This document shows positions 50,427 to 63,354 of a stretch of DNA of 64,000 bases, piece by piece (position 1 is the stretch's first letter; each line of letters starts with the position of its first letter). This stretch comes from Theocolax elegans (taxonomy: Eukaryota > Arthropoda > Insecta > Hymenoptera > Cerocephalidae). The DNA is taken from positions 62,888,910-62,952,909 of the forward strand of contig CM047431.1 of NCBI GenBank assembly GCA_026168455.1, given 5' to 3'. Under the pieces are notes generated by a model, which was not told where the DNA came from, made no database searches, and saw nothing but the letters and a program-made list of their open reading frames with translations. The translations under genes and the position numbers were made by a program.

Positions 50427-52676
50427 AGAGGGGGATCGCGTACTTTTATATGGACGTCCCCTCCAACGGCTCGAACGCATACTCGAAGGAAACGAAACGA
50501 GGAATGCGAAACGTTAACGATGTCAAATCAAATTAGGTGTGATGGATAAAAAAAGTAAAAAAACCATTGAATTGTTACAGGTATGTACTATGTTTAAAGA
50601 CAGTGACGTTGGTGGTAATTAAAGGTGAGAACGCACAAACACCTATTCCGCGTTTGTACCTGTTTCCTAAGTAATGTATGAAAAATTTGCAAAGTTTATG
50701 TAGGTTATGAGATACTCAATCTGTTATTTTCCTATCTTTACCGCAACGGAAGACGGAACGAGTCGTCGTTACTTACTCGTTCCACCTTGATCATTGTGTC
50801 GATTGGTCCACGTTCCGACGTTCTCATCGGTGTGTGTAAAGTCCCGAAAATTGTCGTATAACCTTTTTTTTTATCCTTTTCATCATCGCGAGTCGCGACC
50901 GCAAGTACAATCGTTTATCGTGTATCGAGCTCGGTTGTTAATATAATTATATAGAAATCGCGAATTTCGGAACATCGTGACTCCTACACGAATTTATTTT
51001 GATATTCTCGATAATTCATTTCGCAATGTATACGAACTATTATCCTTTTATCCTTTTGAATAAAGTTAATCGTTACGCAACGACAAAAATAAATAAATTA
51101 ACGAACGATGAGTGCGCGTTCGTTTAAAACCGCATAAAAGTTTCACGTGGATTTTTTTAACCAACTTGACCTTCGTTATCGTATAATCGCCGGTCTCTTT
51201 ATTTCTCTAAACGATCCATTTACTTGTCCATGTACTCCTCTCGCTATTAACTCGGCGTTTAAATATATATATATATATATAAATAATTTCCAACCGCGAG
51301 TACTTTTACGACCGACGCGAGAGAGCTCATTTCACCTATACTGTTTAGAAGAGACAAAAAAAAAACAAGAAAATTCACTCAACGTTGGTGTTCGAGTGAT
51401 CTCGGGAGTGAGATATAAGCGCGACCTTGACCATTTCATCTGGATCACGGGCTCGATTGAACTTCCGGGAAACGCAAACTTTACTCTTTTTTACTCCGGG
51501 ATTCTTTTTCTTTTTTTTACGTTCGTATGTATATATATATATATATATATCGAATTGCAATGTATCGTGGACGAGACGCGGTATAAATTGACCGATATAA
51601 ATTCTGTATAATTATTGGACGCTCTTTATCGGTTTGTTTAGTTTATAAATTTTTCGTTTAAACTTACCCAGCCTGAAGCGACAATTATTTACTATATTTT
51701 TATCTTTTGAATTGTTTTTTTCTTTATTTTAACATCGCTCTGTTTATGCTCTCAAATCGGTGGTAATCAGCGACGGAGGTCATACGATGTCTTTGTTAAG
51801 AAAACACTTTTTGAAAATGCAATTATTTATCTTTTGAATTTTCCTCTCTTTTTTTAATTAACCTCGAGTGACCGTGCGTACAAAGTTTGTAATAGGCAAG
51901 GCTCTTGCCAACACCGAAAATAATAACGACAAAATGACGAGTAAGCTTATTATTATATACCTTAGGCGAATAGATCAAAATATGAGAAATGCAATAATTA
52001 CATAATAAATACCATATATTGTAGATAATAATAATTTAACACATATAGCTAATTTAAATTGCAGGCTGAACGTTACCTTTCCTTTGTTTCTTTCGGTTTT
52101 CTAATTGAAAATAATCGATCGCCTCTGATGGACGCCCAAGAAAATTTTTGACAAAATGGTAGTGGAATATAAAAGAGTTTAATAGTATCGTGTACACAAA
52201 TCGTTTGCACAATCTCGCATATTCGATACGTCACCTATAGGTATAGTTATATAATTATTAAGTACGTGCACGAACAAGAACAAGAACAAGAACATGAACA
52301 AGAACATGAACAAGAAAATAAGGAATCAACGGGATGTCAGTATTTGTGATGAGGAGGTGAACTTTATTATATTATCGTAACTATTGGAATCAAAAAATAA
52401 AGAGAGAAAAGAAAATTAGAGGAAGAGTGGCACTATAGTTAAGAAGACGAGGTAGAAGTAGTAGTAGTACTATTTGTCTATCAGAGATGGGCACTGGCAT
52501 ATTTCCTTTCGTGTATTTCTCGTATATTATGTAATTTACGGTCGTTGACGATGGTCTCCTCACCTTCGCGTGGGTTGTATCGACGAGATCCCGACGTCAG
52601 CTCCAATGTATGCAAAGGAAACGGAAGGTGCCTTTATTTCTATTATCTTTACGGCGCACCGTAACGCAAAAACTCG

Positions 52677-52715
<39 letters not shown>

Positions 52716-52984
52716 AACGATAATAAAATATGAGGTGTTTGTTAATTAATAAATAGACTACTGGATTGATCGTACCCGCGTATGGTTAACTGCGATCTCT
52801 ATATATACACTTATAATAGGTACATCTCTCGTTGACGCGCGCGATCCACATCACCGTGCGTCTCCGAGGGGTTAGAAAATACAGGTGCCAAATTTATCGT
52901 ATCAAATTTTACTTAATTATGTACACATTGATATATCGCACGGTTCTTCCAGTTTTTTCCTTAGTTTCAATATATACCTACGCG

Positions 52985-53029
<45 letters not shown>

Positions 53030-56000
53030 GATGTATAGATGTATAGATGTAGATTGTTTATATATATATTTAACAATGTACATGTATGCGAGATACATGG
53101 GTGTGTGGGTGGGTGTGCCGGACACTTATATGATCAATGATTTTCGTTTCAAGCAAGCTCTTTTACTTTCTTTTTATCTCTTGAGTATCACAATATGGTA
53201 TTTGTTTGCGCACACGCAAACACGCTTATACACGTAATTATCATTTGGTCCTTTTACCGTAGAAACTTTGTTGAAGGTTGCATCGAGCTCCTATATATAT
53301 ACTATATACCTTAATTGTAAATATTTCAAAGTGGTTATACTGGTCGAAAAGAGAAGCATAATACCAATTACCTTTCTCAATTTTTTCTTTTCCTTTTTCT
53401 TTTTTTTTTTTTTAATAAAAATTTGCCAATATGCGCAATCCAAACTTCTACAATGTCTCTCGCTCTCTCTCTCTCTCTCATTCTCTCGTTACAATATTGT
53501 TTACCACCTGAGGGATGCGAACCTCAAATGCGAGTGTTCGTTAAAACTTCTTTATCACCGGGTAATAGTTGTCCACGAACGTAGAAGTAATCAACCAAAT
53601 TAAAAACAAATATGTACATATATACATATGTGTATATATAAATTATAAACATTTTAATCTGTTGGCAAAGAACAATATATTCGACTGGTCCGTCGAAGAT
53701 GCAAGACAAAAAAAAAAGAAACGTACGCCATCACGGCGTCGCTTTGGGGTGGGGGGTGGGGTGGACGTGGGAGGTAAATAAATCAAATACGGAGGTATAG
53801 AAGGAGGGTCTTTAACTAGAGTTAAATTAAAAAATAAAACGTAGTAGTAATAACAACAATAATAACATCCGCTCGTCCATCTGACTAGATAAATCTACAC
53901 GTATGACCTGCACAATGATTACCTTACTTTTTTCTTCTTCGACTCCCTTACCACGGAGACGTCTTATTCTCATTCTTACTCGCAGTTTATTTATTTTGTT
54001 TTATTGTTTCTTTCATCCCTAGCCTAATAATACTAATAATTGAGTTGCGAAAGCACCGCGCTAGTCACACACACAGAGACAGACACGCGTTCATTCACTC
54101 ACTCACTCTCCCTTGGCTTTTTAAATAAGTGCACACGAGGGAGCGTATCGGCCAGCGACACGTTATATCTTTTATCCTCGATTTGTGTCTCTGATTCATT
54201 TTATAAAAATGCTTGGAAACTTATTGGTCTTGGCTTGCGGCACTAAAAATACTTTCGCGGACATTGTCTTCGGCTTAGTCGAACGTGATATCTGAAACAC
54301 AAGAGAAAGAGAAGAAGGTTAGTAAGTAATCGTCATCGGATCGAGTTCAATGGACTCCTACTCGAACGGTCGAACCTTTGTTTTTTTTTTGTTTTTTTTA
54401 TTGGCGATGTCTTATTATATTGTTTAATAGTTACAAACGAGAGAGGTTTGAAGGGTCGATCGTACGAGTAAGAGAGGAGGAAGCGAATGGATACTCACCT
54501 CACCCTATGAATCCTGCTGCCAGGGAAATGATAAGGGCGAGAACGCCGGTCATTACTTGACCAGCGGTCGAGACGCCGGCGACCTGAGGAGCGAAATTCC
54601 GTCCGTGCGTCCCCACGTCCGAGTGAACGAAATGGTTCTCCGCGGTGAGTCGGTCGCCATACTTGTCCAGCAAGTCGAGGATCAGGCCGTTGGACCAGCC
54701 GAAGCCCAGTTGCACCTCGTACTCGCCGCCACCGCCGTACCCACCGGACACCGTCGCGTCGTACTGCAACGAAACAGAGACAACGAAAACGTTAGGGTTG
54801 TTGGGGGGTAGATGCGGGTAGATGCAGGACAAGAAAAAGAAGGTGGAAAGGTAGAAAGGTAGAAAGGTAGAAAGGTAGAGGCACCTTCTCGAACATGCTG
54901 TTGGTCTCGTTGAAGGCCTTGTAGTTGCTGCGCACCCACCGCTGGCTTATCTCGTACGCGAGCCGTTGAGCCCACGGATCGTTCGTGTTGTCGAGGGACA
55001 TGATGACAAAGTACTGGAGTGGCGGCCACGCGTTCGGGTAGTCCCACTGCTCACCCGAGTGCTCGAGGGTCGTCGGTATACCACCCAAGTTCATCATAAT
55101 CTGACTCTTCTCGAGGTACTTGAGGGCTTTCGAGACGTGCTCCTCGCGACGCGACATCTCGTAGCATCCGGTCCACAGAGGCAGGATATTCGTCGGGTAG
55201 AAGTAGTCCCGTTTGATGTCGTTCATTATGTCGTAGTCCAACCAGGCGCCGACCTCGTCGTGCCAGAATACCGCGGTCACGGCTTTCTGCCACTCGACCG
55301 CTCGTCGCTCGTAACGCTCGGCGTTACTCACGTTCCCGAAGTGTCGGTTGTACTGGGCCAGCAGCACCGCGTTACGGTAGATCAGCGCGTTCAGGTCCAC
55401 CGGGATTATCGACCGTGTCTTCAGATTCGTCAGGTTACCTAAATCACAATCACATCTATTATCTTTCTTTTCTCCATTTTCTCCATTTTTTCTTTTTTTC
55501 TTTTTTTCTTTTCATTTTTCTTTTCGTTTTGCCATTTCTCATAATGCCGCGACTGCCTTCGAAATTGTACGCGACGCACCGTTACGCGTTCGCGTTATCT
55601 ACTCCTGCTCTCTAAATTATTTCGAGTGACTAAGTTATATCAAGCTGTACCGCCGAAACAAAGATTCTGAGCAAACATTTCCCTTCGAACGATATCTAGT
55701 CATTTTTTACTTGAAAACGAATTTTGAGGTTGCCATCACAGAGTACTGAACAATACAAAATAAGTTTGATGCAACTTGTATAAAAATTATATTAGATCTA
55801 CATTAAAAAATAAAAACTAAACATGTGCTCGTAAATGCTACGAATCGCAAAGTTACGAGTATTATGAGACTAATAATGTGTGTATAAGCGAATAAATCCT
55901 GTAAGTCAATAAAAAGATAAACTAAAATAATGGTATAAGGAAATAAAATATTTTGATACATACGAATTTTCTTTGCCTAAAGAAAGTTTCCAAAAATAAG

Positions 56001-59000
56001 GTTCAACAAAATCGATATATATATATATATACATATATATTAGTCATATACGGTCAAAATTTCAGTAGCGACAAAAGCTCCTTAGCTCGATTAAAATATA
56101 TTTCTAACTCGACATTGATTCCTTCATAATTCCTCCTAAACAGGCTATTTTTATCACTCTAAGAAATTTAGAGAGTAATACATTAAAATTTCGATACGTT
56201 TAATTCTACTTTTGTTCAATGTATTATAAAGTTTCACGAAAAGAAATCGCTGTACTTTCAGAGATACTGATTAGAATTCTCGTTACAGAGTAATTGTTAG
56301 ATACATTAATGCACCTCGGACGAAAATCAGATAACGAAGTTACTCGAATTTTGGGCAATCCAACGGAATACGAAAACGATGAAATTAAATTGAAATTTGA
56401 TATTGTTATTGGGAAAACATGACTATCCGGAACAAGGATGTATTGCGTGACTGAACGAGACAGTTCGTGTGGAATCACAGGGGAAACAGCAGTTTTTATC
56501 AATTATATCATTTCTTAACAAACCAAATTGGCTTAGTACCTTTAAATTTTAACGTAACCATATAAAATGCATATATTATCATACTCGTAATCTTCATGCA
56601 TTGGATATGTAAACAAAACATTTCTACAAACACAAGTCCATTCCTATGGTAGAAATTGAAATTTTTTTTAGGTTAGTTATAATCATCTTTTCACCATTAA
56701 TTACTAATTTATTGAACATTTTTGGTTAAACGGCTAGTTTTTTTTACCAAAATAAAAAAAAACATTTCATAAATGCTTTAATTTCCACTGTAAAGATCTA
56801 CATCGAATGAAAAACGATTGAACATCAAAGAGTACACATTTTTTTGGAAAGCAAAATAATTAACTAAATTAATAAAAAACAAAATTCGCTATGTATACAT
56901 CGAAGAACAATTTATTAATTTGTATTACTCGAGTTTGCTAATTGATTGTGTGTAATCAGGAAATTTCTTTCTAGCGGACACTTGATGAAAACGTACTTGT
57001 CACAAATGTTGTTTGTATATCTGGAGCACATCGAGATTAATAACAGCCATTCGGCGTAAACAAAAATTATTTATAAACGATAAATATAGATTTAAAACAA
57101 AACTTAAATTTTTTTTAACGTCTTTTCATAAGTTCTAAAATAACAAAAATTGTCAACTCTTTTTTTCGGTTACAGTGTAAAATACTAAATGATATATTGA
57201 CTTTTGTTCAATAAATAGGTACACTTTTAATCATAAAATGTTAAAATTGACATAGAAAGTGTAATTTGACAACTTTATGCTTTTTAACAGTATAAAATGT
57301 GAGAATTATACCTTTGTAAAATATAAGATTTACGTATTATAAGAGTAAATAATAATTATTTGCACATTGACGCAAGATTAACGAAGTAATGTAATAATCT
57401 TTAAAAAGTATAAAGTACATTTCCATACGAATTTGAATTTTTATTTATTTTTCTTTTCCATATTTTTTTGTTATACGTTTACGATACAGCCGTATAATGT
57501 TTTCAAGTTCATTAATTTAATTTTCTTCTTTGGAAGAATAATTTATAAAATATAATTTGAAACAAATAAATCCAGTATTCACCGTATTATTAGAAGAACT
57601 GTTAAAAATGTTACACTTGTAGAAAAATGTAAGTTTGTCGATTTGCAGATTCTACCACTTATTTATCCAGTTTGGTTGTTGGTTAGCAGTTTAGATCCGA
57701 GGAGGATGGGAGACCTTCATCGGAATCGTCGATTAGTTAGAGAAACGTAAAAGAAAGAGTTGAGCCAATTTGATTAGTTAAAAAATGGGTAAAAATGAAA
57801 AAACCACTTATATCCCTAACGCCCGTCACGGGACAGTCGCATATTCCCGGAATAAACCCGATTTGTCGTTTATTTTTAAAAATTTAGTGTGATATTTCCG
57901 AACGGGTAAACACGTAACGAAAGCACATGCACACGCAGAAATGTATAATAGGAGGAAGTAGAATAATTTAATCGAGAGACGGTATAACCGAGGAGCCGCG
58001 AGGACGGTGTCAGATGGCGTCAAAGTCACGCAGGGATGCAGTGACATGCAGTGCGAAAAATGTACGGAGAATAAAGAAATGACCGGGAGGGAGAGCTCGC
58101 GGCGACGGCACGCGTTACTTTCACTCGGGAAACGGACGATTAGAGGTGTATCCTTGAAATATATGTATATACATGTACGGTGGTTATACGCGAGCGAGCG
58201 AGCGAGCGAGTGAGCGCGATGAGATAATTGCAACGTCTCTCGTGTGCGGGTGTGGCGCGCACCTTTGTTAGTCCCGTCGAGAATAAACCACCGGCTGGAA
58301 AAGTCCCAGCCGGTCTCCGCGGCTGTCTTAAGCTCCGCCCAGTAGTTGTCCTTCTCCTCGGCGGTGCGGAAGCTCTGGCTCGTCAAGTAGTCCTCCCTGT
58401 TACACATTACAATTTTACATTTTACATTATTATCGCTACATATCACTATGTGTATATATATATATATATACATTATTGCATTATTGGGTTTATTATCAAT
58501 AACCCAATAACCCACATATGTATTCGTTCATCGATCCCAGGGGTGGTGGTGTATCGTTCACACCTATTTTTACCCTTACACCCGCTCATCCGCGATTTAT
58601 TTTTTTTTCTTATTTTATCAATTTTACATATACGTACCGCACCGTTGCGCAACGCGTTTTCCAACGTTAACGTACGATAATTCACCGCACACTCGTATCT
58701 CTATACATCTTTGCAATAAAAATAGAAATGGAGTAACAATTGAATTAGCACGCCCACGTAATTTGACTGTCAAATTAAGTTTTTTTATTTTTTCCTTCCC
58801 CTCCTTCGTATGTTTCGTCTCTTTCGTTGCCAATCGAGAAAACGTGTAAACTCTCGCGTTCTTTTTTTTCGGGGGAAGGGGGGATCTTTTTTATCGACGC
58901 GCAACGATATTTATCATATGGCTATGGAAAACGATCTGTGTAGCTGGTTGCTGCATAGCATACAACGCTTATATACCGGTACAATGAAAAACTCGCGAGC

Positions 59001-59278
59001 GCTACTTTTAATATCCTTTACATAACCAATTTAAATTGTTAACGTGTAAACATAACAAACCCGAATAATTATGGTAAAACATATTCGTTATATACATTCC
59101 GTGAGTTTTCCAGTTTACAATGTCCTGTCGAACGTTTTCATTAAAAAATATATTGTACTACTATATATATATATATATATACAAACACGTAAATCAGTAA
59201 CCACCGAAATAATCATAATCGATAAAGAAAGTGTTTTTGTGTCGCGAGAAACTATATACAACTTGCATTTTCTCTTTT

Positions 59279-59309
<31 letters not shown>

Positions 59310-61855
59310 ATATCTAGAGTATAGCGTGAGATTTGTTTATTTGAGTGTATCGCGATTATTAGCGTGTATCGTAATTAACGCGATGTATAGAAAGATGTAC
59401 GAGATATTAACATAAATTGTAAATTATTTAATCTCCGGTTAATTAATTAATTTCAATAATATTGTTAACTATCTGCCGAGGTGACGTCAACATCTCGCGT
59501 CGCGTCGCGCGCTCTTACAATAACCACGAATTTATTAGTTTTTATTTCTTTTCTAATACCCTCGTCGATGTCGATGTCAAGATGATTCGCCGATCTATAA
59601 GGAATAATTACAAACCGTGTCCTAATTAAACAAATAAATTAAACAAATACGTCGGATTTTTAAATACCGCATTTTATACATATAATAAAATACAAGGTAT
59701 CGTTATAGATTTATCGTTAGATATTTGTAAACTCAAAAAAATAATTTAACTTTAATTTAATATTTAATATTTAATTTAAGTTTTACGTGGTTAAATATTA
59801 AAAATATTAAATATGAAGTAACGATCATCAATCGCGTTTCGCTATCGAGCAAATCGATAAATCATCGCGTTTCCAAACAAATCAAAATAACCTTTCCTTA
59901 AATATTAATTAAGGTGTCGTACAGTTTTGTTTTACGAATTTATATCGCATAAATAGCTAATTTACGGATCTTCGGTATACAAGAGAAAAAAAATTAATTT
60001 TTATCAATCCACGGTTATTATCGTTAATGTAAATCTACGTTATTATAAAAACTTACGCGTCAATTGAATTTATTAAGTAAACAAATGGAAACCCGATGTA
60101 TCGCGATGTGTAGCCGTTTTTGCATTTTATTTATTAATTGAGTATATTAATTATGTTAACTAAACAATTAATTAAACACCTTTTTATACATAATTATTTA
60201 TCGTCATCTTGGTTTAATCAATTAATTTATATTTGATGGACAATGTTAGATTATTGTGTACGTAATTTTAGACGATTATATAGCGCATATACTAATTTAT
60301 ACAAACGTACGTTATCAATCATATCGGAGAATTATTAAACATCAACGGTTTTAATAGAATAGGTGAAAAGTGTGCCCCTTGTTGGTGTACCGATGAAACG
60401 CTTTTCCTCTCATTTAATGTGCAGTAATTCAATTGTTGTAATATTCGTTTGGATCGAGTTTTGAGCTATAAAACTGTACTTAAAAATTGCCAAGGTGAAA
60501 ATTTACTGAAAACTGGAGTTAAGATATATCCAGTAGGAAATATTATATGTAAAATGTTTGCATCAAATTATTGTTTTCACTCTACAAGATAAAATAAATC
60601 AAAATTAACATTTATGCAGTTCTTAATATTTATGACATTGTAAAATATGAATTACCCGTCATGTCACGTCATTCGTGCTTATAGATATGCCAAAAAGTGT
60701 TTAATCCCGTTTTAATAGTTTGTTTTTTTGGTTTTACCTTTTTTGATGATAGCCACTTACGTATCCCAGTAAACTGACGAATAAAACGAAACACCTGATT
60801 TCATTAGAATAATAAGTGGACGAACATAGTAGAAAAAGGATTTCCTCCCAAGAAATGTATTTATTCCATACTACTTAATAAATAATTATATTTCTATAAA
60901 AGAATATTTAAAACTATAAAGCGAATCGTTTGGACGTTCCGGGGTTACAAAATGAGGGGGAAAAGCGTTTGATCCCAGGGCACTCACCATAAATTTAGAT
61001 CACCTAGGAGGATCAAGATCGTAGGACGACAACTCGATAATTACCTGTAGGATTCTGGTCGAGGACCCGAAGATTCCTCGTAGTATCTGGCGAGGGTATA
61101 AGTAACCCCATCCTTCTCAACTTGTACGGTACGCTTGGTCATCCAAAATTCAAACTCCTTTTCGAGCAACCAAAGATTCTCCTCGAGCCACTTGTAGTCG
61201 TTGGTGTGTTTGAGGTACTCGTGAACCATGGGTAATAGCATCGGTGGTTGGGATCTCATAGTATAGTATATCCTACCACCGTTAGGTATAAATCCGTACC
61301 TATCGACGATCGAGACAAAGTTGCTGAGCATACCCTTCACGGTCGCGTGCATCTCGGAGTGCAACAATCCCTTGACTATCCAGTACGAGTCCCAGTAGTA
61401 AAATTCACGGAATCTTCCACCGGGCACTATCACCGGATTCTCAACGTAAATGATCGAGTAGAGCTCGCTGTTGATCCGCACGTCGTCCTTCATCTTCCTA
61501 CCGAGGAGCTTCCAGATGTGATTGAGATCCTGCCCGAATTTACGTAATTCGGGATCGAGAATCTTGTTGAGGAACTTTGGCTGTGGCACCCAGTCCCGGG
61601 GATCAAAGTCCGTGAACTCCGAGCCCGCTGGCTCGAACGTGTCGTTCACGAATTTCTCGATCTGGGTGCGCGTCGGCGCGTTGTCCGTACGGTTCATGAA
61701 GTCTCGAAACGACGCCAGTGTCTTTTCCGTTGGCTCGCGCATCTTCATGTCCACGAACGTTTTCGAGTCCGGATAGATCGAGGCCATCTGAATTGTGTGC
61801 AGCAGCTCGCCATGGCAGTACACTTCACTGCAATTATCCGAGTCAAAGAACATTC
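48428..61855 (-). CDS. Treh: Trehalase, membrane-anchored (GH37), 5' end missing
   Basis: Hydrolyses the blood sugar trehalose to two glucose outside the cell. Exons: 61855-61045, 58396-58263, 55438-54885, 54763-54504, 48569-48428. In-frame from Met at 61853 this gives 632 aa; the acceptor site just upstream (ATTAG at 61860-61856) suggests that a signal-peptide exon precedes it and was not found. Seen, numbered from that Met: SEVYCHGELLHTIQ start; signature 1 PGGRFREFYYWDSY (144-157); catalytic Asp301 in GWDFSSRW; signature 2 QWDYPNAWPP (445-454); GGGGEY with catalytic Glu513; then QLGFGWSNG. A hydrophobic stretch 567-591 and a basic tail (KRRHYYMPV) make it the membrane type (Treh-2). Exons 2-5 are markedly GC-richer at third positions than genes at the left of the window. 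Convergent with LRIG. Confidence 0.94.
52273..52316 (+). repeat. Hexamer repeat AACAAG/AACATG
   Basis: Seven units with two variant copies (AACATG), in the last intron of trehalase. Confidence 0.85.
52678..52713 (+). repeat. (TTA)n microsatellite
   Basis: 12 perfect trinucleotide units. Confidence 0.9.
52990..53024 (+). repeat. (TA)n microsatellite
   Basis: 35-nt pure TA run. Confidence 0.9.
54850..54881 (+). repeat. 8-bp tandem repeat beside a splice donor
   Basis: Four GGTAGAAA-type units, the last altered, within the 121-bp intron between trehalase exons 3 and 4, abutting the exon-3 donor. On the transcript strand the repeat is pyrimidine-rich (CTACCTTT). Confidence 0.8.
55439..58262 (-). 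other. Trehalase intron 2
   Basis: 2.8 kb, AT-rich, no gene seen. The ORF 57826-58515 only reads through exon 2 into flanking intron. Confidence 0.75.
59278..59308 (+). repeat. (TTC)n microsatellite
   Basis: About ten TTC units. Confidence 0.9.
60362..60988. mobile_element. Possible TIR element, 627 bp
   Basis: The left end GGTGA...AAACGCTTTTCCTCTCATTT (60362-60415) is matched by the reverse complement of the right end GGTGA...AAACGCTTTTCCCCCTCATTTT (60949-60988), with gaps between the two conserved blocks. Interior without an ORF. The inverted repeat is short and gapped, so support is limited. Confidence 0.4.
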
Positions 61856-61958
61856 CTAATTTTTTATTCGTTCTTAACTTTACTCGTATTACATGCGATG
61901 GGTTTCATATTTATTTATTATGCATTTTCGAATATCAACCATTGATCTACTGATTAAT

Positions 61959-62375
61959 GGGGTGGTCTCCGATTTGCCGAAAGCTCATTCAAAATGTGTG
62001 CATTGTTTCGAATTTAAAAAATTAGAAATGCATTTTTATTATTTAGAACCAATAGAATTCGAAAGATCATTATTTCGAAAGTAATGCACTCTTCAGTTTT
62101 TATATGTTTGTTCCGAATATTCGAACTTTATAGTGCTTTGTAGAGAAATAACTTTTATAATATTTTTTTATTAACACCTTGATAACAGACAAAAATGTTG
62201 AAAAATATTTTTCTATTATTTGGAATTCGAAATCCTTGCACCTAATACAAAATAACTGACAATTTTATTACTTTTGAAATAATGATCATTCAATAACAAA
62301 AAAACTATTCTTATTTATAAGATTCGAAATATCGCACATATTTTGTACGATCCTTTGACAAATCGGACCCCACCC
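61959..62375. mobile_element. MITE-like element B, 417 bp
   Basis: The left end GGGGTGGTCTCCGATTTG and the reverse complement of the right end GGGTGGGGTCCGATTTG form TIRs. Similarity continues inward for about 60 bp (TTTCGAA and ATGTGTGC-type blocks, and GATCATTATTTC in both arms). TAAT lies immediately left (61955-61958) and two bases past the right end (62378-62381), a possible target duplication. Confidence 0.65.
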
Positions 62376-62442
62376 AGTAATTTTATTAAAATTATAGATT
62401 GACAAATCCAATTTTGCTTTTTTTCAGAAAATAAAATTCTTT

Positions 62443-62656
62443 ATAAAATAGATAAAATTTTTAAAAAACGCACAAATCCGTTAGAATGGAGCAAAAGTAT
62501 AACTTAATTATGAATTTGTAGAAATTTAACTTAAAAAATCAATAAAATTTGTAGTGCCCAATATTTGTTAAAATTTCTTCAAATTCTTAATGAACCTATA
62601 ACTATGCTCCATTGTAACCGATTTAAGCTTATTTTTTTAAATTCTACCTATTTTAT
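62443..62656. mobile_element. Fold-back element C, about 214 bp
   Basis: The left arm from 62443 (ATAAAATAGATAAAATTT ... AATGGAGC) pairs with the right arm ending at 62656 (GCTCCATTGTAACC ... ACCTATTTTAT). The inner arms stay similar through GAATTTGTAGAAATTT-like sequence. It sits between two direct copies of the element B right end. Confidence 0.6.
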
Positions 62657-62716
62657 CTCAGCTTTAGTTTGAATGCCAATATTCGATAATTTAGTAATTA
62701 CAAACGTTGGTTGATT

Positions 62717-62806
62717 CGAAATAACAAAAAACTATTATAATTTGTAAAAAAATCAAAATATCGAACATATTTTGTACGATCCTTCGACAAATCGGACCCC
62801 CATCCG
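62717..62806 (+). repeat. Second copy of the element B right end
   Basis: Repeats 62290-62375 in direct orientation, including ACATATTTTGTACGATCC and CGACAAATCGGACCCC, with a few substitutions and small gaps. Confidence 0.75.
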
Positions 62807-63354
62807 TGTCATGTACCGACTCATAACGACTATTTTTATACAACAATTAATATTTTATATTAAAATTTCATCAAGAAGACGAGAATAATACCCCGTCAAA
62901 TTTGTAAAATAATTGTTATCGTTAATTAAATAAAGTATCGCCTTCAAATTTTGTACACTTGTAATTTATATCATAAGAACGGGCAATGTTCTCATGGTTT
63001 TGCATCAATTTTATTGTAAAATATTAATTTTAGTAAAAATAATACTTCGCAATTGGTAAAATACTTGCATATTAACGTAACAAGTTTGTCATCTCCTTAA
63101 ATATTGAAATAAATAGCCAATTATTACAATTGCAGAAACATTAAACTTTCAAAAGGGACTTGAAAGAAATTTGAAGTTAAGTTATATATCTAGAAGTCTT
63201 GGAAAAAATCTCGTTTGTTATAGTAACAATATCAAAATGTTATGTAAAACCCCTTGTCCTCCTAAAGTTCTTTTGAGACCAATGAAACAAAAATGACAAG
63301 TCCAAGTTTTTACAAAATATTCTACATCAATTAAAACTGAATGAAGAAGGTATA

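Larger units (their letters stand above)
48570..54503 (-). other. Trehalase last intron, 5.9 kb
   Basis: Separates the enzyme and membrane segment from the last exon with the cytoplasmic tail. It contains (TA)n at 52990-53024, (TTA)n at 52678-52713, a GT run at 50395-50422 and an AACAAG-type hexamer repeat at 52273-52316. No other gene or fold-back element recognised. Confidence 0.7.
58397..61044 (-). other. Trehalase intron 1 (of those seen)
   Basis: 2.6 kb. Contains (TTC)n at 59278-59308, (TA)n near 59163-59181 and a possible TIR element at 60362-60988, close to the exon-1 donor. No gene seen. Confidence 0.75.

Noticed and set aside
54966..55442. 158-aa plus-strand ORF opposite trehalase
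   Set aside because: Antisense shadow of a GC-rich exon; no family features.
56640..56810. Possible TIR pair GGTAGAAATTGAAA / AGTGGAAATTAAAG
   Set aside because: Similarity limited to about 15 AT-rich bases with mismatches; not above background.
57826..58515. 229-aa minus-strand ORF
   Set aside because: It is trehalase exon 2 extended through both flanking introns; only 58263-58396 shows family similarity.
61851..61853. ATG at 61853 as the true trehalase start
   Set aside because: It would give a protein without signal peptide, starting right at the mature enzyme. A good acceptor (ATTAG) lies two bases upstream, so this Met is more likely internal.
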